The notes under the pieces are model-generated. The model did not search any database. It was not told where the DNA came from and worked only from the letters and a program-made list of their open reading frames with translations. From Bacteroides sp. UBA7333 (GTDB lineage: Bacteria > Bacteroidota > Bacteroidia > Bacteroidales > Bacteroidaceae): a DNA stretch of 9,234 bases. The position numbers and the translations under genes were made by a program. This document shows positions 1 to 7,001 of this stretch, piece by piece (the stretch's first letter is position 1; each line of letters starts with the position of its first letter). The stretch is from assembly GCA_002471195.1 (NCBI GenBank), contig DKPN01000019.1, positions 1 to 9,234 of the forward strand, given 5' to 3'.

Positions 1-716
1 AAATTATTGCTGTTAAAGAAATCTTCAAAATTAATATTAGTAAATAAATCCGAATTCATGATTAGAATTGAATCATTTTCAAAACATTCTATGAGTTTGA
101 TAGATCCCATCGTTCCCAAGAATTTTGGTTCACGAACACATTTAATCTTTACATTTTTTCGGGGGGACTGAAAGTGTGTTTCAATTTGATCAGCTAAATA
201 ATTGACAGTTACATTTATGTTTTTGACCCCAGATTCTATTAAACTCTCTATATTATAATCTATTATAGGTTTATTACCCACACATAACAGAGGTTTCGGT
301 GTCGTTAATGTTAATGGCCTAAGCCGTTCACCTTTTCCTCCCGCCATTAATACAGCATCAACAGGAAGAATTGATTTATAATTTTTCAAATTTACTAAAT
401 CTAAAACAGAAAAATCATCATCTAAGACAGGTAGCAAAGCAACACCTGATTGTTTAAATGTTTTAATTTTTAAGACATCAATATCTCCTTTAAAAATGAA
501 TTTAAAATCCCTATTCATTGCGTTGAAAACTTTTGTATCAAGTGCTTGTGTTTTAATTAAGCATCTTCTTAAGTCTCCATCTGTAAGAGATCCAATCATT
601 TTGTTATCTTGAACTACAATTAAAGTTAATGCATCTGTAGATAATAGATTTAACTTTATCAAAGCATCATTTAAAGTTGATTCTGAGGATATTATATATT
701 TAGATAGATCATTCAT
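1..716 (-). CDS. CBS-domain nucleotidyltransferase (sugar-1-phosphate guanylyl/uridylyl-type), partial, 3' end off window
   Basis: Only the first 238 codons are in the window. The frame stays open to the left edge, so the C-terminal part (family members are about 350 residues) is missing. Residues 1-112 look like a tandem CBS pair, with the typical GSLTDGDLRR segment at 42-51. A nucleotidyltransferase fold follows from about 119, with the signature LMAGGKGERLRPLT at 123-136, then TPKPLL at 139-144, and an NSD metal/nucleotide motif at 221-223. The layout matches PtmE of Campylobacter, which makes GDP-glucosamine for the legionaminate pathway. It is also common beside nonulosonate genes in other phyla. 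The start ATG overlaps the neuC stop as ATGA, so translation is probably coupled. Substrate is uncertain: it may supply a GDP- or UDP-amino-sugar precursor, or activate another sugar of the polymer. CBS pairs usually bind adenine nucleotides, so allosteric control is possible. Local composition is very AT-rich. Confidence 0.88.
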   Translation of the reverse strand, partial: MNDLSKYIISSESTLNDALIKLNLLSTDALTLIVVQDNKMIGSLTDGDLRRCLIKTQALDTKVFNAMNRDFKFIFKGDIDVLKIKTFKQSGVALLPVLDDDFSVLDLVNLKNYKSILPVDAVLMAGGKGERLRPLTLTTPKPLLCVGNKPIIDYNIESLIESGVKNINVTVNYLADQIETHFQSPRKNVKIKCVREPKFLGTMGSIKLIECFENDSILIMNSDLFTNINFEDFFNSNN

Positions 717-1876
717 AATTTGATATCAAAAAAAGATTTTTGAATTAATTGTTTTAATGGTATTTTTTGCAGACAAGAACTAATAGCCATTGCTGTTCCA
801 TTCTTATGATAAGGATTCTCAACTGATTTTGATTGTTCTAAAAAATCTTCACTCAGTATCGTTTTTAAGCCTTCGCGAATATTTATCCGCTGTGAAGCTA
901 CATGTAAAACAGATAAGGCAGATGTACGACCCTTTTGTCGATCTCCTATATCAAGTGTTGGAATGCCAAAACTTGGTACTTCAATAATACCACTAGATGA
1001 ATTTCCAACAACAGCCGTTGCATATCGTAAAGCAGAAAGATATCGTCTTAATCCTAATGATGTATAAACAGCAGCTCTTTCAGCATTTTTAGATACGAAA
1101 TCAACTATATGTTGCATGATTATGCGACCGTCTGTATCAGAATTGGGCAACGTAAATATTACTTTATACTCGTCTAAATAAGGCTTAAGTTCTGCTAGAA
1201 GATCTAGAATTTGCTGCTCAGCCGAATGCACTGACAAAGTTATTGGATGATAAGTTACAATTAGAAATTTATCATCTAACGAAAAATTTAGAGAGTCTTC
1301 TAACTCTAACCTAGACATATAATCTAAATTAAGAACATTGTCTACGCCAACTGCTCCTACATTAAAGACCTGTGATGGTTGCTCACCCATCTGTATAACT
1401 CGATTGCGATGTTCTTCCGTTGATGTAAAATGAAGATGACTCATTTTGGTTATTGCATGACGAATCGAATTATCAAAAGCACCTTCCGTAATTTCTCCTC
1501 CATGAATATGAGCAATCGGAATTTTATAAAACAAAGCAGCAGAAACGGCGGAAAGGATTTCATAACGATCTCCTAGTACAACTATAAGATCTGGCTGCAA
1601 ATCTTCATATGCATCAGCAAAACCAAGTGTTGCTAAACCAACAGATTTAGTTATACCATTCGGAGTATCAGATGACAAAAGCATCTCGACCTTTTTATCT
1701 ATAACAAATCCATCTTTCTCAATTTCTTTATAAGTCAATCCAAATTCAGGAGATAAATGCATATTTGTAGCTATAACCTGAAGACATGACTCTGATGAAA
1801 GTTTAATCTGTTGCATTATGCTACTTAACAAACCGTATTCTGCTCTTGACCCGGTAATAAAACAAATCTTTCTCAT
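713..1876 (-). CDS. neuC: NeuC/LegG-type UDP-sugar 2-epimerase (hydrolysing)
   Basis: This 387-residue protein belongs to the UDP-GlcNAc 2-epimerase family in its hydrolysing (NeuC/LegG) branch. It opens with TGSRAEYG (8-15), a typical NeuC-type start. It continues with GDRYE (102-106), HGGEITEGAFDN (125-136), GNSSSGIIE (291-299) and GDRQKGR (311-317), which cover the substrate- and UDP-binding residues of the two Rossmann-like domains. In this context the likely reaction turns UDP-2,4-diacetamido-2,4,6-trideoxyglucose into the free 2,4-diacetamido-2,4,6-trideoxymannose plus UDP, the substrate for the neighbouring synthase. Using UDP-GlcNAc to give ManNAc, as in true sialic acid synthesis, is the alternative. 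The flanking dehydratase, aminotransferase and acetyltransferase favour the trideoxy sugar. Both ends overlap neighbours by four bases. Length is normal and no lesion is seen. A PseG-type hydrolase, which would indicate pseudaminic acid, is absent. Confidence 0.94.
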   Translation of the reverse strand: MRKICFITGSRAEYGLLSSIMQQIKLSSESCLQVIATNMHLSPEFGLTYKEIEKDGFVIDKKVEMLLSSDTPNGITKSVGLATLGFADAYEDLQPDLIVVLGDRYEILSAVSAALFYKIPIAHIHGGEITEGAFDNSIRHAITKMSHLHFTSTEEHRNRVIQMGEQPSQVFNVGAVGVDNVLNLDYMSRLELEDSLNFSLDDKFLIVTYHPITLSVHSAEQQILDLLAELKPYLDEYKVIFTLPNSDTDGRIIMQHIVDFVSKNAERAAVYTSLGLRRYLSALRYATAVVGNSSSGIIEVPSFGIPTLDIGDRQKGRTSALSVLHVASQRINIREGLKTILSEDFLEQSKSVENPYHKNGTAMAISSCLQKIPLKQLIQKSFFDIKL

Positions 1877-2877
1877 AATTCGATTAACTCATCAATTTCA
1901 AAATCTCTTTTCGCCTCTAAACCAATTATATCACACCAACGCATTGGAGAGATTCCATTTCCAGGACGTTTTATAGTTAAATTGTTCTCGCAAAACAATT
2001 CTCCTTTCATTATACGTTTTCCTGCTACAATACTTTTTCGAGCTATTGCTATATTTTTTTGTTCTGATATACTTGGTAATTTAACACCAGAACCCATTGC
2101 ATCCTCGATATTACGAATAGAGCGTACCATACTCGCAAGTTCTACTGGTTCGAGAGATGCTATATGATCAGGACCTTCCATATTGCGATCTAATGTAAAA
2201 TGCTTCTCTATTATTCTTGCACCAAGAGCAACAGCAGCTATAGGGACCTCTATTCCTTTGGTATGATCAGAATATCCTACTTCTGTTTGAAACGCACAGC
2301 GTATAGCGTGCATTGCATTTAAATTAACATCAGTCATTGGAGTTGGATATTCTGTGGTACAGTGTAAAATACTGATTTGAGAATGATCTAATCCATATCT
2401 TTTCAAAACAGAGATCGCCTGCTCAATATCACCCAGAGTACACATCCCTGTAGATAGCACTACTGGCAAACCTTTTTGTGCAATTTTTCGTAAATAAGGA
2501 TAATTCGTTATTTCTCCTGAAGGCACTTTGAAGAAGTCAATACCTAATTCATACAAAAAGTCGATACTTTCCAGATCGAATGCGGTAGATAAAAATTTAA
2601 CCCCGACCTGGTCACAGTGACTTTTTAATAAATAATGATCTACCTCATTCAATTCTAATTTTTTCAACATTTGAAATTGAGAGTCATTATTTCCTGTATT
2701 TTGAATCTGATACTCCGCTTTTTTTGCTGAATTAGTTACAAGCTTTTCAGCTTTAAAAGTTTGAAACTTGACATAATCGACTCCTGCCAATGCTGCTTGA
2801 TCAATCAATGCCATTGCAACATCTAGCGAGCCATTATGATTAACTCCCGCTTCAGCAATTATGATTGTTTTATTCAT
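1873..2877 (-). CDS. neuB: NeuB/LegI-type nonulosonate (N-acetylneuraminate / N,N'-diacetyllegionaminate) synthase
   Basis: This 334-residue cytosolic enzyme condenses phosphoenolpyruvate with a six-carbon amino sugar to give a nine-carbon 2-keto acid. The TIM-barrel domain (about 1-265) shows EAGVNHNG (9-16), KFQTF (37-41), PSGE (119-122), HCTTEYP (172-178), GYSDHT (201-206), EKHFTLDR (224-231) and PDH (236-238), all typical of NeuB. A C-terminal SAF (antifreeze-like) domain at about 275-334 includes ARKSIVA (279-285) and RPGNGISP (304-311). That domain usually closes the active site of the partner subunit in the dimer. Motifs alone do not separate sialic, legionaminic and pseudaminic synthases. 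The neighbouring genes make legionaminate or an isomer most likely. The start overlaps the neuD stop as ATGA and the stop overlaps the neuC start the same way. Confidence 0.94.
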   Translation of the reverse strand: MNKTIIIAEAGVNHNGSLDVAMALIDQAALAGVDYVKFQTFKAEKLVTNSAKKAEYQIQNTGNNDSQFQMLKKLELNEVDHYLLKSHCDQVGVKFLSTAFDLESIDFLYELGIDFFKVPSGEITNYPYLRKIAQKGLPVVLSTGMCTLGDIEQAISVLKRYGLDHSQISILHCTTEYPTPMTDVNLNAMHAIRCAFQTEVGYSDHTKGIEVPIAAVALGARIIEKHFTLDRNMEGPDHIASLEPVELASMVRSIRNIEDAMGSGVKLPSISEQKNIAIARKSIVAGKRIMKGELFCENNLTIKRPGNGISPMRWCDIIGLEAKRDFEIDELIEL

Positions 2878-3509
2878 GTACTTTGTTTTTTTGCAGGTAT
2901 ACCATAATAAACCCCAGGTTCTGTAATTGATTTAGTCACTACTGAACCTAGACCTATAACTACATCATCTGTAATTGAAATACCATTGCGAACAGTTGAT
3001 CCACTACCAATAAAACAATTGTTACCAACTGTAACACCTCCATTTAATTTTACACCTGTAGAAATATGGGTATGATTACCAATTATACAATCATGCTCAA
3101 CTAATGCTCCTGTATTAATAATACAATTACATCCGACTAATGCAGCTGAGTTAACAATAGCTCCGTGATGTATGATTGTTCCATCCTGAATTGTTGCATG
3201 CTTTGACACCACCGAAAATGGAGAGATCACTGTTGCAGCTCTATGCCCAGTTTTTTGAATTAAATCAAATAAAGCATGCTTTAGTTTTGAAGTAGATATT
3301 TGACCGACTGTTACTAAGCATTCATAATCAAGATCAATAGAGGTCTCCAAATCTTTATCTATCCCTGTAATTGTATATGTTAATATTTTCTCCCCTATTG
3401 TTTCTTCTCTATCTAAAATAGAAACAATTTCATATGTACCTGTAGATTCAATCACGTCAATACATGATTTACAATGACCTCCACCACCTAACAATACAAT
3501 CTTTTTCAT
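2874..3509 (-). CDS. neuD: NeuD/PglD/LegH-type sugar N- or O-acetyltransferase (left-handed beta-helix)
   Basis: The chosen start gives 211 residues beginning MKKIVLLGGGGH. An upstream in-frame ATG at 3557 would add 16 unconserved residues and run into legC, so it is rejected; from 3509 the gene begins two bases after the legC stop. An N-terminal Rossmann-like sugar-nucleotide-binding part (GGGGH, 8-12) leads into a hexapeptide-repeat beta-helix from about 97, with imperfect isoleucine- and valine-led turns. The NTGALVEHDC segment (132-141) contains the His expected to act as base in PglD/NeuD enzymes. The end GIPAK (203-207) is typical. In this operon the best role is acetyl-CoA-dependent N-acetylation of the UDP-4-amino-4,6-dideoxy sugar made by LegC, the PglD/LegH step. 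O-acetylation of the finished nonulosonate, as in classical NeuD, is the alternative. Confidence 0.9.
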   Translation of the reverse strand: MKKIVLLGGGGHCKSCIDVIESTGTYEIVSILDREETIGEKILTYTITGIDKDLETSIDLDYECLVTVGQISTSKLKHALFDLIQKTGHRAATVISPFSVVSKHATIQDGTIIHHGAIVNSAALVGCNCIINTGALVEHDCIIGNHTHISTGVKLNGGVTVGNNCFIGSGSTVRNGISITDDVVIGLGSVVTKSITEPGVYYGIPAKKQST

Positions 3510-3511
3510 GC

Positions 3512-4648
3512 TTATCGTACGCTGCTTGGTATATTCACTACACGATCTGCCAACCACTGTGTATTAACAAGATCATCAGTTTGACAAGATTCAAACATTG
3601 GTAAGCGATTCATTAGCTCCCAGATTGGTCGCGTCATAACTCCTGCAGTATTTGTAGACTCTAAAAATGCTAACTGAGCTGATTTATCCGGCATAATAAC
3701 AGCATTTAACCAATAGTTTGATTGGCATCTTTCTGGTTCAGAAACAAACTGAATATCACTTCCTGCAAAAAATGCTTTATACGCATTAGCTGTTTCACGC
3801 TTATTACTAAGGATATATTCTAATTCTTCCATTTGCGCGCAACCCAAAGCTGCATTGACATTAGGCATGCGGTAGTTGTATCCGATATGATCGTGCACAA
3901 ATTCCCACTTATGTGGCACTTTTGCTTGTGTAGTCAAATGTTTCGCATAAGTCCCCAATTCAGCATCGTTGAATAATAACATACCTCCTCCACCGGTTGT
4001 AATTGTTTTATTACCATTGAAGCTGATTGCACTCACCTTACCAAACGTGCCTGTATGCTTACCATTATAAAAGGAACCTAAACTTTCAGCAGCATCTTCG
4101 ACTAAAGGTATATTCCAAGCCTCACACACTGAAACCAATTCATCAAGATGAACCGGATGACCAAATGTATGCATTGGCACACAAGCAGAAATGCGGCGGT
4201 TCGTTGTTTTATTATAGCAAACACCATCTTTTAATACAGCATTGTTCTCTAACCATGAAGACACGGCTTTAGGTGATAATCCAAGTGTATCTAGATCAAC
4301 ATCAAGAAATACAGGATGTGCTCCAATGTATGATATTGCATTCGCAGTAGCGATAAAAGTAAGAGCCTGCGTAATAACTTCGTCATCACGTTCTACTCCT
4401 ACCAACATCATAGCCATATGCAAAGCATTGGTTCCATTTACACATACAACCGCCTTAGCAGCTCCAGTGTATGCTGCAACCATTTCCTCAAATCGATCGA
4501 CAAACTTACCAACACTAGATACGAAAGTTGTGTCAATACATTCTTCTAAATATTTCTTTTCATTTCCATGAAAATATGGTGCATGCAACGGTATAAAATC
4601 CGTTGTATTGTAATGTCCTTTAACAAAGGATATGATATCTTGATACAT
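3512..4648 (-). CDS. legC: LegC-type PLP-dependent nucleotide-sugar aminotransferase
   Basis: This 378-residue protein belongs to the DegT/DnrJ/EryC1/StrS aminotransferase family. Visible features are GTNAL (72-76), the PLP-contacting VEDAAES (183-189), the Schiff-base lysine Lys214 in SFNGNK (209-214), a Gly-rich TTGGGGM (217-223) and GYNYRMPNVNAALG (256-269). The N-terminal FIPLHAPYFHGNEKKYLEECIDT and C-terminal NIPSSV are the ends usually seen in LegC proteins rather than in PseC or PglE. It should use glutamate to transaminate C4 of the 4-keto-6-deoxy sugar made by the preceding dehydratase, giving the 4-amino-4,6-dideoxy-GlcNAc nucleotide. It starts four bases after the dehydratase stop and ends two bases before neuD. 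No strong Shine-Dalgarno site is seen, as is normal in Bacteroidota. The frame is intact. Confidence 0.93.
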   Translation of the reverse strand: MYQDIISFVKGHYNTTDFIPLHAPYFHGNEKKYLEECIDTTFVSSVGKFVDRFEEMVAAYTGAAKAVVCVNGTNALHMAMMLVGVERDDEVITQALTFIATANAISYIGAHPVFLDVDLDTLGLSPKAVSSWLENNAVLKDGVCYNKTTNRRISACVPMHTFGHPVHLDELVSVCEAWNIPLVEDAAESLGSFYNGKHTGTFGKVSAISFNGNKTITTGGGGMLLFNDAELGTYAKHLTTQAKVPHKWEFVHDHIGYNYRMPNVNAALGCAQMEELEYILSNKRETANAYKAFFAGSDIQFVSEPERCQSNYWLNAVIMPDKSAQLAFLESTNTAGVMTRPIWELMNRLPMFESCQTDDLVNTQWLADRVVNIPSSVR

Positions 4649-4652
4649 TGCG

Positions 4653-5861
4653 TTACATTTTAGAATCTAATGATTTTCCTTTCTCTTCGTGATCGAAATT
4701 GACTAAAAAGCTTTTCATGATTGCAACAATATCTTCTTTAGACGTGCAATCATTTTCAAAAGCAGTGTTCAATTGATTAAATAAGTTATCAATCTCAGAA
4801 ATAGGACGTGGTTTTAAATTAGTAACAACACCAAGTGCTGAATAGCGATCCATATCAGTATCCTCTGAATCTGTAAAAAACTCTTCATATGGTTTTTCAC
4901 CCGTAGTATCACTTCCAGAATAATAAACTGGATAAACCTTTGATCCATGTTTCAGCTCTGCAGCCTGAACAATTGCCTCATCTTCTGATTGACAATGATG
5001 CACGGTATATCCAAATTCAGATAATAGTTTTGTTGCCATATCAGAGAAAGTCATCACTTGCTCTTGGCGCAATTTAGGGAAATAAATTTCACCACTATTC
5101 CCTAATACACATGCTAACATGCAGATTTGCCCACTCTCTTCTGGTGATACGAAATAGCGAGTAACATCTGAAGGTGCAGAAATAGGCTGACATTTTGAAA
5201 TGCGCTCTAAAAAGCCTGCCGGTAGAGATCCATTTGAAAACGCAACATTAGCGAATCGAGCAGTTGTAACAGGAAAATATTTTGTGTAGGACATGATCAT
5301 ATCCTCCATTATTTTTTTACTTCCCCCCATAATATTTACAGGATTTGCGGCTTTGTCTGTAGAAACGCAGAAAAAATGCTTCGGTGGAAATTCTTTCAAT
5401 AAATCAAGTAGTTTTCGCGCTTTCAAAACATTATTCTGAAGTAATGCTTCAACAGAAAAACGATCTTTTTCACTTCTTACATGCTTATGTGCCGAAAAAT
5501 TTGCAACGATATCAAAACCGCCTCGAGAACGAAACATTTTTTCAAATACCGGATCTGCAAAATTCATCGGATAGGTAATGTAGTCTTCCGGAACAGACAT
5601 TCCATCCGTACTTCTTAAATCGCGTGTTAACTCAGTAAGACCATTTTCATTGATATCAACAACCACTAAGCTCTTTGGTTGAAAAGATAATATCGCTCTA
5701 ATAAAAGAGCTACCTATAGTTCCTGCCCCTCCAATTACGAGTATTGAAGAATCTTTAATACGTTCACTAAGAAGTTTTCCGTTATTATTTATATCATTCT
5801 GAAACATACTTTGAATGCGTTTTGTTACACTCGAAGCAATAAAAGCATTTATATTTATCAT
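4653..5861 (-). CDS. WbpM/CapD-like UDP-GlcNAc (nucleotide-sugar) 4,6-dehydratase
   Basis: This 402-residue protein is an extended short-chain dehydrogenase of the Polysacc_synt_2 type. The NAD(P)-binding GGAGTIG lies at 44-50, with an acidic residue (Asp69) at the end of the next strand; AHKHVR is at 124-129. The catalytic segment STDKAANPVN runs 167-176, followed by MxxxK (Met178, Lys182), so the usual Tyr of SYK is Met, as in WbpM-type SMK enzymes. RFANV (202-206), SNGS (209-212) and TRYF (234-237) match the family. It should convert UDP-GlcNAc into the 4-keto-6-deoxy sugar that feeds LegC. It lacks the membrane half of WbpM (about 660 residues) but has about 40 extra N-terminal residues and a longer C-terminal tail than FlaA1/PseB (about 330). 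There are no membrane segments, so it is cytosolic. Its start overlaps the wzz stop as ATGA. Confidence 0.9.
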   Translation of the reverse strand: MININAFIASSVTKRIQSMFQNDINNNGKLLSERIKDSSILVIGGAGTIGSSFIRAILSFQPKSLVVVDINENGLTELTRDLRSTDGMSVPEDYITYPMNFADPVFEKMFRSRGGFDIVANFSAHKHVRSEKDRFSVEALLQNNVLKARKLLDLLKEFPPKHFFCVSTDKAANPVNIMGGSKKIMEDMIMSYTKYFPVTTARFANVAFSNGSLPAGFLERISKCQPISAPSDVTRYFVSPEESGQICMLACVLGNSGEIYFPKLRQEQVMTFSDMATKLLSEFGYTVHHCQSEDEAIVQAAELKHGSKVYPVYYSGSDTTGEKPYEEFFTDSEDTDMDRYSALGVVTNLKPRPISEIDNLFNQLNTAFENDCTSKEDIVAIMKSFLVNFDHEEKGKSLDSKM

Positions 5862-6949
5862 TGCTGTTTTAAATTACGAATTAAATCTTTTACAAGAAAG
5901 AAGACTATTGATATAAAAAATATTATTATTGAGAATCCAATAACTATAACCTTTTTTTTGGGATAAGTGGCAAATAAAGCTACTTTAGCAGGTTCTAATA
6001 TTGTAAGAACAGGTGTATCTTGTTGAACTTTTGCTTTAGCTACTTCGACCTGTTGCGCTAATCCATTATAGACAGTAAAAGCTAATGTTACCTCATTTTG
6101 TAAGCGTTCTTTTTCGATAGCATATTTTGCAGAAACTACATTCTTATTAGCATCCTCATATTGAGCGTATTGCTTTTGAATTTCAAAGTATCTCAGTTGT
6201 GCTTCATTATATAATTTCTGCGCATAAGCCAAATCATTACGGGATTTCTCAGTCTTATAGTTAATCATATATGATTGTAACTTTGAAACAACAGAGTCTG
6301 CGATCAGCGCCGATATCAATGGATCTTGCAACTGAGCATCGACAGAAAGAATTCCACTTTTCTTGTTTTCAGCAATTTTTATAACAGAAGATAATGATTG
6401 TAAAAAAACCTCTTGATTCCTTGTCAACTGAAATGGATTCCACGTTTCGGCTTGTTCTTCTTCCTTATCAGAAAACAATGACATCATTCCACCAATTGCG
6501 TTACCTGGCAATGACATTAACTTCGACCACCAAGGTGATTTTTGGTGCTCTGTCATGTATTCGTAAAGCGTATATGTTTGTTGATCTTTTAGTGTAGTAA
6601 CCGGCATATCTTTTAGCTCCATCAAGAATGGAGTAGATGCTACAATGTCCGGATAGAGCGATGGAGTTAGTCCATCTGCACCTGCTCCACCTAAGTTTAC
6701 TCCTGCCATTGCTGCTAATGCTCCCATATTACCGGCAGCACCTGCTTGTCCGGAGTTTTCAGGTGCAAGCTTTACCGTTGTTTTGTATTCTTTAGGGATA
6801 GAGAAGGCCACAACAATCCCAACTACAGCTCCAATTGCGGTGTTGCGCAGAATCATTTTTCGTTTGGCCCATACTTTCTGAGCCAGTTCTACCAAATCGA
6901 TTTCGTCACCATGCGGAAGTTCTCCTCTATTAGTGTTTTCAGTTGTCAT
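5858..6949 (-). CDS. wzz: Wzz-type polysaccharide chain-length determinant (inner membrane)
   Basis: This 363-residue polysaccharide co-polymerase has the standard topology. A short cytosolic N-terminus carries DEIDLVELAQKVWAKR (15-30). It is followed by a first transmembrane helix at about 34-51, a large periplasmic domain rich in coiled-coil-like sequence (about 180-310), the conserved P-rich end (TPVLTILEPAKVALFATYP, 312-330) and a second helix at about 334-354 with a basic cytosolic tail. A Gly/Ala/Met-rich stretch (66-94) sits in the periplasmic part, as in many Bacteroidota Wzz proteins. There is no fused Walker-type tyrosine kinase domain, so it resembles O-antigen Wzz more than Wzc. 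It should set polymer length with Wzy, implying a Wzx/Wzy-dependent polymer. It lies 52 bases after wecA with an AT-rich gap and no clear promoter, so cotranscription is likely. Confidence 0.92.
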   Translation of the reverse strand: MTTENTNRGELPHGDEIDLVELAQKVWAKRKMILRNTAIGAVVGIVVAFSIPKEYKTTVKLAPENSGQAGAAGNMGALAAMAGVNLGGAGADGLTPSLYPDIVASTPFLMELKDMPVTTLKDQQTYTLYEYMTEHQKSPWWSKLMSLPGNAIGGMMSLFSDKEEEQAETWNPFQLTRNQEVFLQSLSSVIKIAENKKSGILSVDAQLQDPLISALIADSVVSKLQSYMINYKTEKSRNDLAYAQKLYNEAQLRYFEIQKQYAQYEDANKNVVSAKYAIEKERLQNEVTLAFTVYNGLAQQVEVAKAKVQQDTPVLTILEPAKVALFATYPKKKVIVIGFSIIIFFISIVFFLVKDLIRNLKQQ

Positions 6950-7001
6950 ATATAAAATTACAAATTATCGTTTATCAAAAGAAAGGGTTACAGGTTCATC
7001 A

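Noticed and set aside
3510..3557. Longer start for the neuD-like gene at 3557
   Set aside because: It adds 16 unconserved residues and overlaps legC by 46 bases. The internal ATG at 3509 gives the normal family N-terminus MKKIVLLGGGGH.
4242..4571. 109-residue plus-strand frame inside legC
   Set aside because: It is a shadow of a clearly functional LegC gene with intact PLP motifs.
713..5861. Pseudaminic acid pathway
   Set aside because: No PseG-like hydrolase is present and a NeuC-type epimerase is. The aminotransferase has LegC-type ends.
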